Of a stretch of DNA of 64,000 bases, positions 1-8,990 are shown one piece after another. The DNA is from Bacillota bacterium (GTDB lineage: Bacteria; Bacillota; Clostridia; Acetivibrionales; DSM-1351). Both the position numbers and the translations under genes were made by a program. Within the stretch, counting starts at the first letter, position 1. The number at the start of each line of letters is the position of its first letter. A model generated the notes under the pieces. It had not been told where the DNA came from, ran no database searches, and was given only the letters and a program-made list of their open reading frames with translations. The stretch covers positions 818,550 through 882,549 of the forward strand of contig JAEWCZ010000066.1 of the NCBI GenBank assembly GCA_023390335.1, written 5' to 3'.

Positions 1-1
1 T

Positions 2-1618
2 GCACAGATGCAGCTTGATGAGTTTGAGAAAAACGCAGTCAATAAAGCAATTGATATGGGTATTCATGCATTAAAGATTACTCTGGTGCTTAACAGTGGT
101 TGCCTGTTAAAATCAGCAAGGGCATTTATATTATTTCAAACTTTGGAGAGATATGGTGAGATAATAAAGTCACAGCCTTCGGTACAGGATATTGAAGATG
201 AAAAATTTGAGAATGAATTCACAGTAATAGTAGTTTCAAAAGAAAATGAACAGCTCTTTGCAAAAGAATTGAATTCTATAGCAGAAGTTGATGAAGTAAT
301 TATATCCACCCTTGAAAAGTTTGATGCTGACAGTTCGTCTTCGGCTTCAGATGCAAATAAACCTGTTTCGGAGACAAAAGCCAATGAAACTGCGCAGGAG
401 GCTCCAAAGCATGCGGTGGAGAGCCAAGAAGCTGCAAAACCTAGCGCGAATAATGCTGCAAGAAAAACACAGAGAACAGTAAGAGTAGATATAGACAGAC
501 TTGATGTTTTAATGAATCTGGTTGGAGAACTTATAATTACAAAGACCAGACTTGAGGGAACTGATATAACTGAAAAGCCTCAAGAATACCATGAAACTCT
601 TGAATACCTTGAAAGAATAACAACTAATCTGAATGATGCTGTCATGAAGGTAAGAATGGTTCCAGTGGAGACTGTATTCAATCGTTTCCCGAGAATGATA
701 AGAGATATTGCTAAAGACCTTGGTAAAGAAATCGAATTGAAAATGTCGGGTGAAGAAACAGAGCTTGACAGAACCGTTATTGATGAAATCGGCGATCCGC
801 TTATTCATTTGCTAAGAAACTCTTGCGACCATGGTCTGGAATCTACCGAAAAGAGAAAAGAACTTGGTAAATCAGAAGTAGGAAGAATCAATCTTACAGC
901 ATATCAATCAGGAAATAATGTATTAATTGAGGTTGAAGATGATGGTGCAGGCATAAACATAGATAAAATAAAAAACAAAGCTATTGAAAACGGTATAATA
1001 ACAAGGGAAGCTGCCAATTCCATGACTCAACAGGATGCAATTGAGCTGCTTTTCAGACCAAGCTTCAGCACAGCTGACAAGATTACAGGATTGTCAGGCA
1101 GAGGAGTGGGCCTTGATGTGGTTAAAACAAAGATTGAACAGCTTGGAGGTACGGTTGAAGTTGAGACACAAAGCGGTAAGGGGAGTAAATTTATTATAAA
1201 ATTGCCGCTGACTCTAGCAATATACCAGGCATTATTGGTAAATGTAGGTGGAGAAAAATACGCTATACCATTAGGTGCAATATACCAGATATACAACTGG
1301 TCCGCTGAAGAGGTAAAAACAGTTCAGGGACAGGAAGTTATATTGCTTCGCAACATGGTTGTTCCTATAACAAGGCTGGCTGATTCCCTTGAGGTTCCGA
1401 ATCGCACTGAGCGTGGTAATCAGAAGCAATTAAAGATAGTAATTGTTAGAAAAGGTGAAAAGCTAACAGGACTTGTTGTAGACAGTGTTATAGGACAGCA
1501 GGAAATAGTAATTAAATCCTTGGGCAAACTCCTGACTGGAATCAAGTATTTGGCAGGGGCTACAATACTTGGAGACGGAAACGTTGCATTAATAGTTGAT
1601 GTAAATTCCATTACTTAA
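2..1618 (+). CDS. cheA: Chemotaxis histidine kinase CheA (5' truncated by window edge)
   Basis: CheA autophosphorylates on ATP and passes phosphate to CheY and CheB in the chemoreceptor complex. The reading frame is open to the window edge, so the N-terminal His-phosphotransfer (P1) domain lies upstream. Numbering from the first visible Met (base 8): a P2-like response-regulator docking domain at about 15-105; an Ala/Ser/Glu-rich linker; the P3 dimerisation helices from about 158; the kinase N box HLLRNSCDHGLE at 267-278; G1 DDGAG at 311; the F box near 349; G2 GRGVGLDVV at 364; and a C-terminal CheW-like P5 domain from about 405. All ATP-binding boxes are intact. cheW, cheC and cheD follow on the same strand, as in Bacillus and clostridial fla/che operons. 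Confidence 0.96.
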   Translation, partial: AQMQLDEFEKNAVNKAIDMGIHALKITLVLNSGCLLKSARAFILFQTLERYGEIIKSQPSVQDIEDEKFENEFTVIVVSKENEQLFAKELNSIAEVDEVIISTLEKFDADSSSSASDANKPVSETKANETAQEAPKHAVESQEAAKPSANNAARKTQRTVRVDIDRLDVLMNLVGELIITKTRLEGTDITEKPQEYHETLEYLERITTNLNDAVMKVRMVPVETVFNRFPRMIRDIAKDLGKEIELKMSGEETELDRTVIDEIGDPLIHLLRNSCDHGLESTEKRKELGKSEVGRINLTAYQSGNNVLIEVEDDGAGINIDKIKNKAIENGIITREAANSMTQQDAIELLFRPSFSTADKITGLSGRGVGLDVVKTKIEQLGGTVEVETQSGKGSKFIIKLPLTLAIYQALLVNVGGEKYAIPLGAIYQIYNWSAEEVKTVQGQEVILLRNMVVPITRLADSLEVPNRTERGNQKQLKIVIVRKGEKLTGLVVDSVIGQQEIVIKSLGKLLTGIKYLAGATILGDGNVALIVDVNSIT

Positions 1619-1750
1619 TAGTTACTATTTTGAAGTTTGCATATGCAGATTTAGGACAGGGTTAATTAATAAAAATAAAAGGGCATAAACAGGCAAGATG
1701 TAGTTATATTATACAAATACATTTAGCCTGTGCCGGAAATGGAGATAAAT

Positions 1751-2197
1751 ATGGCTGATTTACAACTTCAAGAATTTGAAACAAAACAGTTTATTGTATT
1801 TAGTCTCGGCGAAGAGCGTTTTGGTATTGACTCACTAAAAATTACCACTATTGACAGGATGAAAACAATAACAAGGGTACCTAAGACACCTTCATATATT
1901 AAGGGAGTTATAAATCTAAGAGGAGATATAATCCCTGTTATGGATTTAAGATTAAAGTTTAATCTTCCTGTAGCAGAAGAGACGGAAGAAACCCGCATAA
2001 TAATTTTAAAGCTTGAAGAAGTTTCAATAGGAGTTATAGTCGATCAGGTACTTCAAACAATTCAGCTAGGTGGCGAGGCTATAGAGAGTGCTGCAAGTTT
2101 GATGAACAGTACTATAGCCGACTATATATTCGGAATTGGCAAGGTTGATGGAGAAATTGTAACACTTTTGAATTTCGATAAGCTAGTTAAAATTTAA
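1751..2197 (+). CDS. cheW: Chemotaxis coupling protein CheW
   Basis: A 148-residue single-domain CheW that links chemoreceptors to CheA. The hallmark GVINLRGDIIPVMDL lies at about 52-66 and the length is normal for the family. An in-frame GTG at 1730 gives a longer ORF, but ATG 1751 has GGAG seven bases upstream, so I chose it. The gap of about 130 bases after cheA contains no gene. It belongs to the che segment of the motility operon. Confidence 0.95.
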   Translation: MADLQLQEFETKQFIVFSLGEERFGIDSLKITTIDRMKTITRVPKTPSYIKGVINLRGDIIPVMDLRLKFNLPVAEETEETRIIILKLEEVSIGVIVDQVLQTIQLGGEAIESAASLMNSTIADYIFGIGKVDGEIVTLLNFDKLVKI

Positions 2198-2229
2198 ATT
2201 GTTTAAATATAAAAATAGGGGTATGAGTG

Positions 2230-2850
2230 ATGTCGATTAGTTTTGATGAATTAAACAATATTCAGATGGATGTGCTTAGAGAGATTGGAAATATAGGTGC
2301 AGGGAATGCAGTAACTTCTTTGGCCAAAATGATAGACAAAAAAGTAGATATGGCTGTACCCGAGGTTAAAATATTGGGATTTGACAGAGTAAGTCAAATC
2401 CTTGGCGGTGAAGAAATACTTGTTGTTGGAATCTTGCTTAATGTAACCGGAGATATAACCGGTAATATGATGTTTATTTTGGATATCAATGCAGCAAGAA
2501 AGCTGATAAATATATTACTGGGTTCCAACGATGAAACTAATTTGAATTTTAACGAACTGGAGTTATCTGCACTAAAGGAAATCGGAAACATACTAACGGC
2601 ATCATATCTTTCAGCATTGGCAGGCTTGACAAACTTAAAAATATTGCCTTCAGTACCTGAGCTTGCAATTGATATGGCAGGTGCAATTCTGAGCGTACCG
2701 GCAATTGAGTTTGGAAAGGTCGGCGATTCGGTATTGTATATTGAGACTGAGTTTAGTGAAGGTATTACTAGGGTTTTTGGAGACTTTCTGCTGATACCTG
2801 ATGTTGAATCATACGAGATACTATTAAGAGCATTGGGAGTTATAGAATAA
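2230..2850 (+). CDS. cheC: CheY-P phosphatase CheC
   Basis: CheC dephosphorylates CheY-P and is stimulated by CheD, giving adaptation in Bacillus-type chemotaxis. Both copies of the (D/S)-x3-E-x2-N-x22-P active-site signature can be read exactly: D14/E18/N21/P44 and S113/E117/N120/P143. Both sites should therefore be functional, as in canonical two-site CheC. ATG 2230 is preferred over GTG 2227 because AGGGG lies eight bases upstream. The stop codon overlaps the cheD start by one base (TAATG), so the two are probably translationally coupled. Confidence 0.95.
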   Translation: MSISFDELNNIQMDVLREIGNIGAGNAVTSLAKMIDKKVDMAVPEVKILGFDRVSQILGGEEILVVGILLNVTGDITGNMMFILDINAARKLINILLGSNDETNLNFNELELSALKEIGNILTASYLSALAGLTNLKILPSVPELAIDMAGAILSVPAIEFGKVGDSVLYIETEFSEGITRVFGDFLLIPDVESYEILLRALGVIE

Positions 2851-3338
2851 TGGATATTGAAATTATAAAGGTCGGTATGGCTGACCTTAATTCATCACGT
2901 CATCCTTGTATGATAACTACACTAGGTCTTGGTTCATGTGTTGGGGTTGCCCTGTATGATTTTACATCAAAAATAGCGGGCTTGGCACACGTTATGTTGC
3001 CAAGCAGCGAGCAGGCAAAAAATAACAGTAATATCGCAAAGTTTGCCGATACGGCTATAGTAAAATTAGTAGATGACATGATAAAACTTGGTGCAAGGAA
3101 AGACAAAATAGTAGCAAAACTTGCTGGTGGGGCCCAAATGTTCGTATTCAATCAAAGTTCAGATTTAATGAGGATAGGATACAGAAACGTGGTTGCATCA
3201 AAGGAAAAACTTAAATTGTTAAACATCCCCATAATATCGGAGGATACGGGAGGAAATTACGGACGTACCATAGAACTGTATTCTGATGACGGGAGACTAA
3301 TGATAAAAACAATCGGGTTTGGTATAAAACAAATATAG
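2850..3338 (+). CDS. cheD: Chemoreceptor glutamine deamidase CheD
   Basis: CheD deamidates receptor glutamines and binds CheC. The 162-residue protein has the family core GLGSCVGVALYD followed by HVMLP. Cys30 and His47 have the 17-residue spacing of the known catalytic pair, and Thr24 sits six residues before the cysteine where the third catalytic residue is expected. It begins inside the cheC stop codon, so the CheC-CheD partners are coupled. Confidence 0.95.
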   Translation: MDIEIIKVGMADLNSSRHPCMITTLGLGSCVGVALYDFTSKIAGLAHVMLPSSEQAKNNSNIAKFADTAIVKLVDDMIKLGARKDKIVAKLAGGAQMFVFNQSSDLMRIGYRNVVASKEKLKLLNIPIISEDTGGNYGRTIELYSDDGRLMIKTIGFGIKQI

Positions 3339-3401
3339 TCGGATTGAAACTAAAGAGAAGATATATGTTCTTACTTTTTGTTTTACAACTGAGGTGTAAG
3401 A

Positions 3402-3791
3402 ATGGAGACAATTATGAAAATACCGTTTCTATTTGCATTATTTGCAGCAATTATAACGGGATTAATCGGTATTAACAATGGTAAAAGCTTAAATCAAACT
3501 TGTATATATATGATAATTGCAATGGTAATCTTTTATATTATTGGTACTCTTTTGAAAGCCACTATTAGCGGCATTATAGAAGAACAGAACAAGCTGAAGG
3601 AGCAAGTAGAAAGAGAAAAGAAGGAAAAGGAAAAGCAGGAGAGACTAGCAATAGAAAAAGAAAAGGCCGAAAAATTGGGCAAAGAGCAACATTTAGGTAA
3701 TAACCTGGATTTAGTCGCAGATAGCAATCTAGACGATGGCTTTACTCCACTAGATTTATCACAGGCAGTGAGGACTAGAATGAAAGAATAA
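3402..3791 (+). CDS. Small membrane protein with charged coiled coil, che/fla operon
   Basis: A 129-residue protein of unknown function. Two hydrophobic segments (about 6-23 and 35-52) are followed by a Lys/Glu-rich helix (about 60-95) likely to form a coiled coil, then a soluble tail. GAGGTG lies five bases before ATG 3402; ATG 3414 also has a GGAG and cannot be excluded as the start. It lies between cheD and the sigma factor, so it is presumably co-transcribed with motility genes. I do not recognise a named family. Confidence 0.8.
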   Translation: METIMKIPFLFALFAAIITGLIGINNGKSLNQTCIYMIIAMVIFYIIGTLLKATISGIIEEQNKLKEQVEREKKEKEKQERLAIEKEKAEKLGKEQHLGNNLDLVADSNLDDGFTPLDLSQAVRTRMKE

Positions 3792-3833
3792 CTTTAGTGA
3801 TATTTATAGTAAGATACTAATTGGAGGACTAAC

Positions 3834-4598
3834 ATGTTTAGCGAAAATATTAATCATCTGTGGAAACAGTATATTGAAACTAAAGATGCTGCTGCAAAAG
3901 AAAAGTTAATAATTCAATATGCTTACCTTATAAAATATGTGGCAGGAAGATTAAGTATCTACTTCGGTTCGAATGTGGAATTTGATGATTTAGTTGGATA
4001 TGGTGCATTTGGGCTTATAGATGCAATTGAAAAATATGATCTCGCTAAGGGTGTTAAATTTGAAACATATGCCTCTTTAAGAATAAGAGGTTCAATTATA
4101 GATAGTATACGTGATATGGATTGGGTTCCTAGATCATTAAGGCAAAAAAACAAGGAACTGGAGAAAGTATACGCTGAGATAGAAAACGAAATAGGCCATA
4201 CTGCAACCGATAAGGAAGTTGCTGAAAAAATGGGATTGAGTATGGACGATTTTTATAAATTGTTAAATGACGTAAATGTATCATCTATGATGTCACTGGA
4301 TGAGTTCATGGAACAAAATTACGAGAGAGGACTTGAGATATTCAGTGATAGTACTGAGGACAAACCGGAGGCTTCTCTGGAATTTAATGAAATGAAACAA
4401 CTTCTTGCGGATTCTATAGACAAGTTACCTGAGAAAGAAAAAGCAGTAATTACATTCTATTATTTTGAGGAACTGACTTTAAAGGAAATAAGTGCTATAA
4501 TGAATGTAACCGAATCAAGAATTTCTCAGTTGCATACGAAAGCACTACTTAGAATGAAGGGAAAGCTGTTTAGGCATAGGATAATTCTTGAATCGTAA
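3834..4598 (+). CDS. sigD: Flagellar RNA polymerase sigma factor, FliA/WhiG (SigD) type
   Basis: A 254-residue alternative sigma factor that directs RNA polymerase to late flagellar and chemotaxis promoters. Region 2 includes FDDLVGYGAFGLIDAIEKYD and an RGSIIDSIRDMDWVPRS stretch diagnostic of the FliA/WhiG branch. Region 3 follows, and region 4 has a helix-turn-helix near the C-terminus (LTLKEISAIMNVTESRISQL). GGAGG lies seven bases before the ATG. The order cheC-cheD-x-sigD matches the end of the B. subtilis fla/che operon. The gene stops 10 bases before the fapA start. Confidence 0.95.
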   Translation: MFSENINHLWKQYIETKDAAAKEKLIIQYAYLIKYVAGRLSIYFGSNVEFDDLVGYGAFGLIDAIEKYDLAKGVKFETYASLRIRGSIIDSIRDMDWVPRSLRQKNKELEKVYAEIENEIGHTATDKEVAEKMGLSMDDFYKLLNDVNVSSMMSLDEFMEQNYERGLEIFSDSTEDKPEASLEFNEMKQLLADSIDKLPEKEKAVITFYYFEELTLKEISAIMNVTESRISQLHTKALLRMKGKLFRHRIILES

Positions 4599-4608
4599 AG
4601 GAGAAAAT

Positions 4609-6000
4609 ATGGCAGAACAAAAAGATTTAAAAGTTTTGGTAACCGTTTCACCGGATGAACTTAAAGCATTTATAACACTTTATAACACGGGAGATAATCT
4701 AGCAATTACAAAAGAACATATTATTGGGGCCCTTGAAAGTCAGAGAGTAGTTTTTGGAATTAAAGAAGATATAATAAATTATCTTGCTGAGAGTCCTATG
4801 TACAACGAAGCATTTTGTGTAGCGGAAGGCATTCCACCAACAAACGGTAAAAATGGAATGGTTACATATCATTTTAACACTGATGTTAATAAAACTCCAA
4901 CTTTAATGGAGGATGGTAGAATAAATTACAGGGAACTAAACCTGATTCAGTCGGTTCAAGAGGGGCAGGTACTTTGCTCATTGGTTCCGCCTGTAAAAGG
5001 AGTGGAAGGAAAAACCGTTAAAGGGAGAGTTATTAACGCTGTAAACGGAAAACCTGCGGTGCTCCCAAGGGGTAAGAATGTTGCAATATCTGCAGATGGA
5101 CAAACCCTGATTGCAACAACGGCGGGAGAAGTTGAATATCTGGATGCTACAAAAGTAAGCGTATATACAAACCATGAAGTTCCTGCTGATGTAGATAATT
5201 CAACGGGAAATGTAAGTTTCGTAGGGAGCGTTATTATAAAGGGTAATGTTTTGTCTGGTTTCTCAGTAGAAGCTGGTGGAAATGTTGAAGTTTTTGGTGT
5301 TGTTGAAGGTGCAACAATTAAAGCTGGCGGGAATATTATATTACGTCGGGGAATGCAGGGGATGGGTAAAGGTACACTCATTGCCGGCGGTGATATAGTA
5401 GCGAGATACATAGAATACAGTAGCATAGAAGCAAGTAATAATATACAGGCTGAAGCCATAATGCACAGTAACGTGAAATGTGGGAATAAGCTGGAGCTAA
5501 CAGGTAACAAAGGACTCTTGGTCGGAGGTACGTGTAAGGTTGGCAACATTGTTGTTGCTAAGGTTATCGGATCACATATGGCTACAATTACAGACGTGGA
5601 AGTCGGTGCAGATCCTTCTATAAGAGAAAGATATAAAAATGCAAGAGAAGAAATGATTTCAATGGAAAGTGATATAAAAAAGGCAGATCAGGCAATTACA
5701 ATATTACGTAAGATGGAAAGTGCGGGTGCATTGACTCCGGATAAGCAGGAGATTTTAACAAAGAGTGTCCGGACAAAAGTGTATTTATCATCAAAGATTG
5801 AAGAAGTAAAACATGAGGTAGCAATTCTGGATGAAAAGCTGCAACAAGAAGGCAATGGCAAGATACGTGCATTAAGTTATATTTATCCCGGTGTAAAGGT
5901 TGCAATCGGAACATGTATGATGTATGTAAAGGAACCTCTTCAATACTGTACTTTGTACAGAGACGGTGCAGATGTCCGTGTTGGACCCATTGACAAGTAA
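4609..6000 (+). CDS. fapA: FapA-type (DUF342) flagellar assembly protein
   Basis: A 463-residue protein of the DUF342/FapA family, with an N-terminal region, a central right-handed beta-helix rich in Val/Gly (AGGNVEVFGVVEGATIKAGG and similar turns at about 215-325) and a C-terminal coiled coil (about 345-420). FapA proteins are linked to flagellar assembly or membrane localisation; the mechanism is poorly defined. ATG 4609 is preceded by AAGGAG. The upstream in-frame TTG at 4588 would overlap sigD and lacks a suitable SD. Confidence 0.9.
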   Translation: MAEQKDLKVLVTVSPDELKAFITLYNTGDNLAITKEHIIGALESQRVVFGIKEDIINYLAESPMYNEAFCVAEGIPPTNGKNGMVTYHFNTDVNKTPTLMEDGRINYRELNLIQSVQEGQVLCSLVPPVKGVEGKTVKGRVINAVNGKPAVLPRGKNVAISADGQTLIATTAGEVEYLDATKVSVYTNHEVPADVDNSTGNVSFVGSVIIKGNVLSGFSVEAGGNVEVFGVVEGATIKAGGNIILRRGMQGMGKGTLIAGGDIVARYIEYSSIEASNNIQAEAIMHSNVKCGNKLELTGNKGLLVGGTCKVGNIVVAKVIGSHMATITDVEVGADPSIRERYKNAREEMISMESDIKKADQAITILRKMESAGALTPDKQEILTKSVRTKVYLSSKIEEVKHEVAILDEKLQQEGNGKIRALSYIYPGVKVAIGTCMMYVKEPLQYCTLYRDGADVRVGPIDK

Positions 6001-6091
6001 TCAGAGATCGGCCAATGCTCTTTCCATATGCTTATTAAAAGTAATTCTAAGGATTGTTTAGTTAAGTAAATCCGGCATGGGGGGCGGTTTT

Positions 6092-6376
6092 TTGTCAATA
6101 AAACCTATAGATTTTCAGATGGTAATTCCAAAGACATCTGAAGTATCAAAAATGTATAACGACGACGTTAATAAAAATCAGGCAATTCATCAGCAGCAGC
6201 AAACAGCAAATCAGACGAACATAGATAATAGACTAAAACAGGTTGTAAATAGAGAAAATGTACAAAACGGTCGTGTTAAAGAAAAGCAAGAAAAAGATAA
6301 TTCAAGGCAGAATGAAAAGAAAAAGAAACGGCAGAATAAGGATGATGACAGACCCACGATAGACATTCGGGTCTGA
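6092..6376 (+). CDS. Small charged protein in motility operon
   Basis: About 94 residues, unknown function. The N-terminus (SIKPIDFQMVIPKTSEVSK) looks ordered; the remainder is Gln/Asn/Lys-rich with a very basic run near the C-terminus. I chose TTG 6092 because a strong GGGGGGCGG lies just upstream. The in-frame ATG at 6077 is itself part of that purine run. The position between fapA and a SwrB-like gene suggests a minor flagellar operon member. Confidence 0.65.
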   Translation: MSIKPIDFQMVIPKTSEVSKMYNDDVNKNQAIHQQQQTANQTNIDNRLKQVVNRENVQNGRVKEKQEKDNSRQNEKKKKRQNKDDDRPTIDIRV

Positions 6377-6401
6377 TAAAAACAAAGGATAAGTTTTAGA
6401 G

Positions 6402-7040
6402 GTGGATATGGGAGCATTTTACGTTACTATAATATTCTTGGGAGTTATTTTGGTAGCAGTATCCCTTTTTCTGATTATAATGGATAGGGCTAACGGTAAA
6501 GACTTTTTTAAAGAATTTGACCGCAAAAAAGATGAGATGTTTGGTTTAATTCAGGATTCCGAAGAAATGATACACGAACTTAACAGAATGTCTGATTACG
6601 TAGTAACAGTAATCTCTGAAAAAAATCAGGAATTCTTTAAAAAAGTAAAAGATATGGATAATCAAGACAAAGTTGAAGAAAAGCCTGTAAACAAAATTCA
6701 ACATCAGACGCAAATAGAGGAGCCGGTTATTTCAACCCCGGAGCTTTCAACTGAAGTCGATAAAATTAATCAGCAAATCAATCAGGATATTCAAAAGCTT
6801 ACAAATATCCAGAGTTACAAGAATGCGCAAAACGGTAAAAAGCCGCAAAGTGATACTACCAATGAAACAGTTGATGCTAAGGAAGATGATGAAAAGCCTT
6901 CAAAATTAGTACTCAATAGCAGAAGAAAGCAAGTACTGCAATTAATTGAACAGGGTTTGAGTAATGACGAAATCGCAGAGAAAATGAAGATGGGAAAAGG
7001 TGAAATCGGACTTATACGTGGATTAAGCAGTAGTAAATAG
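6402..7040 (+). CDS. SwrB-like single-pass membrane protein (DUF6115-like)
   Basis: About 212 residues: one N-terminal transmembrane helix (5-27), a cytoplasmic coiled-coil stretch, a low-complexity Gln/Glu-rich middle, and a C-terminal helix-turn-helix-like segment (KQVLQLIEQGLSNDEIAEKM, about 175-194). Architecture and position downstream of sigD resemble B. subtilis SwrB, which promotes flagellar export-gate activation; that role is inferred from position and layout. The start is uncertain between GTG 6402 and ATG 6408, which lies only three bases after GAGGTG. Confidence 0.8.
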   Translation: MDMGAFYVTIIFLGVILVAVSLFLIIMDRANGKDFFKEFDRKKDEMFGLIQDSEEMIHELNRMSDYVVTVISEKNQEFFKKVKDMDNQDKVEEKPVNKIQHQTQIEEPVISTPELSTEVDKINQQINQDIQKLTNIQSYKNAQNGKKPQSDTTNETVDAKEDDEKPSKLVLNSRRKQVLQLIEQGLSNDEIAEKMKMGKGEIGLIRGLSSSK

Positions 7041-7084
7041 TGCAATTTACAATATACAAGTGACATTCACATAGGAGTATACAG

Positions 7085-7612
7085 ATGAGAAAAGTGCACG
7101 AGAAAAGTATTTTGTTGGGGATCGGTATCGGAATGATTATAACTGCAATAGCGGGGATGATTTATTCCGGAGGTACGCATAAAGAACTAACCAAGGACGA
7201 GATAATCAGCCGTGCCAAGAGCTATGGCTTGATAGAACCTGTTAAAATATTAAATGAAAATTCGTCAGCAGCAGACAGTACAGTTGCTTACGCTACAAAT
7301 GAAAAGTCTCCGGGATCAAGTACAGTTTCCCAGGCTTCAACTGAAGTTGCGGATAAGACTAGTACCCCAAGCAAAGACAAAACAAGTACTGATACTAACG
7401 AACGAAATATTGTAATTAAAATAGAAGATGGGCATATTTCAAACGAGGTAATGGAACAACTTCTTGATAAAGGAATTATAACAAGCAAAAAAGATTTTAC
7501 CAACGTTATTCATTCTTACAAGGCTTCCAGAAAGATTATTTCAGGAACATATAAGTTCAAGAAAAATGAGGATTTAGACTACCTCGTAAAGAAGATATGT
7601 GGTATTAAATAG
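7085..7612 (+). CDS. Membrane-anchored protein with YceG/MltG-like C-terminal segment
   Basis: A 175-residue protein with an N-terminal transmembrane helix (8-28), a Ser/Thr-rich extracytoplasmic linker (about 55-115) and a C-terminal domain with the pattern of the small LysM-like subdomain of MltG/YceG proteins (ISNEVMEQLLDKGIITSKKD, then an ISGTYKFKKNEDLDYLVKKI stretch). The catalytic transglycosylase domain of full-length MltG is absent, so an enzymatic role is unlikely. It is the last gene of the motility operon. AGGAG precedes the ATG. Confidence 0.75.
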   Translation: MRKVHEKSILLGIGIGMIITAIAGMIYSGGTHKELTKDEIISRAKSYGLIEPVKILNENSSAADSTVAYATNEKSPGSSTVSQASTEVADKTSTPSKDKTSTDTNERNIVIKIEDGHISNEVMEQLLDKGIITSKKDFTNVIHSYKASRKIISGTYKFKKNEDLDYLVKKICGIK

Positions 7613-7648
7613 CTTGTTAAAAATTATTAGTTTTTTATAATTTTAGTA

Positions 7649-7677
7649 TTGCGTTATATGACTTTCTGTGTTAATAT
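7649..7677 (+). promoter_or_regulatory. Promoter for tRNA-Leu
   Basis: TTGCGT (7649-7654), a 17-base spacer, then TAATAT (7672-7677), ending about 24 bases before the mature tRNA. Good match to a vegetative sigma-A promoter. Confidence 0.6.
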
Positions 7678-7701
7678 ATACAAGCAGCAGATGTTATGTA
7701 T

Positions 7702-7788
7702 GCCGAAGTGGTGAAACTGGCAGACGCACTGGACTCAAAATCCAGCGGTAGCGATACCGTACCGGTTCGATTCCGGTCTTCGGCACCA
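7702..7788 (+). tRNA. tRNA-Leu(CAA)
   Basis: An 87-base tRNA with CCA encoded. The acceptor arm GCCGAAG (7702-7708) pairs with CTTCGGC (7778-7784). The anticodon stem CTGGA/TCCAG encloses the loop CTCAAAA, giving anticodon CAA, which reads UUG. A long variable arm (class II) is present, as expected for leucine tRNA, and the T-arm contains GGTTCGATTCC. Confidence 0.97.
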
Positions 7789-7836
7789 AAAAAACAAGGG
7801 TTTCAGCGAATAGCTGAAACCCTTGTTTTTTGCTTT
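7789..7836 (+). terminator. Intrinsic terminator after tRNA-Leu
   Basis: A long stem: AAGGGTTTCAGC (ending 7807), loop GAATA, GCTGAAACCCTT, flanked by A- and T-runs that extend the pairing. A diverged copy of this hairpin occurs at 13500-13548. Confidence 0.9.
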
Positions 7837-7894
7837 TATTTGGTTCTGCTAACATTTTGCTAACGGACGCAAAAAAAGATATTTACTTTAAGAT

Positions 7895-8968
7895 TTATAT
7901 GAACTGAATATTATCCAAATAATTTGGTATATTATGCCTTATGCAGCCAAAAAGTCCACATGAAAACAATATTGATGGAACAAAATTGAGCTGGGGAATA
8001 AAATTATTCTGTGTAATATTCAAGTACATTTTCCTATAATTCTCGATGTCAATGTTTATTTCGGATTTCCGTTCGGATAACTCTTCTGGACTTTCAAAAT
8101 CATTTGGAGTTAATTCATCTATCATCTCAGTGCATTGAGTAATCGCTTTTGACAGTAGTAGTTCCATTTCTTCTTTCTTTCCCAGTTTATACAGAGAATA
8201 GAGGTATATAGAGACCCAATCAATTGAATACCATAATTTTATAGACTTATACATTTTTACAACGCTCTCATATTCATTGCACAGATAATAAATATCAGCA
8301 ATAGAGTTGTAGTCTATGTAATCATCGATATTTAATATTAAATTTATGAGATCTTCAGCGATTCCAAGAGCTGTTTGATAGTTGCCGCATAATCCTTGAC
8401 AAACACCAAGGTGATAATAGGCAACAAGTGAATTATATTCGCTCTTCCAGTTTTTACTTGCTTTACTAAAATAGATATTTGCTTTTTCAATATTTCCTGT
8501 TTTAAAAAGAGCAACCGCATAATTGTTGAGATATTCAATTTTTTCTTCAAATTCAATAGCTTTAGATAAAGGCGGTAGAGCATCACAACTTCTTTCCAAA
8601 GCAATGTAGGCTTCACCAAGCATATTATAAGGAATGGGGGATTGTGGGTCTAAGTCGATTAGCTTTAATAAAAATTTAGTTGCCTCGGATAAATCTTGTT
8701 CCTCATGCAGATAGAAGTATGCTAAGTTATTTAGGGTCTGAATCTCTGGCTTCTTATGAACAGCTTCTTTCAAGGTTTGAAAGGCTGAGTCATAATTTCG
8801 AGTTTCTAATAATGCCATTACCAATTGGTTGACAGCAATAGTGTTATCAGAGTTTTGTGCAATAATCTTATTGAGATAATCGATATATTCTATAAATAGC
8901 ACACTGTACACTTCATACGGCTTATTCAATTCAGATTGAATCCTACTAACATACTGATTTATACTCAT
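7895..8968 (-). CDS. Tetratricopeptide-repeat protein
   Basis: About 357 residues composed mostly of TPR-like helical pairs (for example LNNLAYFYLHEEQDLSEATK and YNMLGEAYIALERSCDALPP), a protein-protein interaction scaffold with no catalytic motif seen. Start chosen at ATG 8968: AAGGAG lies six bases upstream, and the longer in-frame starts overlap the neighbouring gene. Last gene of a reverse-strand operon with a DUF2310-like protein and a helical-repeat protein. No signal peptide, so probably cytoplasmic. Function unknown. Confidence 0.85.
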   Translation of the reverse strand: MSINQYVSRIQSELNKPYEVYSVLFIEYIDYLNKIIAQNSDNTIAVNQLVMALLETRNYDSAFQTLKEAVHKKPEIQTLNNLAYFYLHEEQDLSEATKFLLKLIDLDPQSPIPYNMLGEAYIALERSCDALPPLSKAIEFEEKIEYLNNYAVALFKTGNIEKANIYFSKASKNWKSEYNSLVAYYHLGVCQGLCGNYQTALGIAEDLINLILNIDDYIDYNSIADIYYLCNEYESVVKMYKSIKLWYSIDWVSIYLYSLYKLGKKEEMELLLSKAITQCTEMIDELTPNDFESPEELSERKSEINIDIENYRKMYLNITQNNFIPQLNFVPSILFSCGLFGCIRHNIPNYLDNIQFI

Positions 8969-8990
8969 CATTTTCTCCTTAACTCTAAGA

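Noticed and set aside
4956..5549. 197-codon reverse ORF inside fapA
   Set aside because: Antisense to a clear DUF342 gene; composition (Pro/Ser/Thr-rich) is what the Gly/Val-rich helix gives on the opposite strand.
7838..7875. Possible phage integrase C-terminal vestige read on the reverse strand (VSKMLAEPNK-like)
   Set aside because: Only about ten residues, no integrase body and no att direct repeat of the tRNA 3' end; too little to call.
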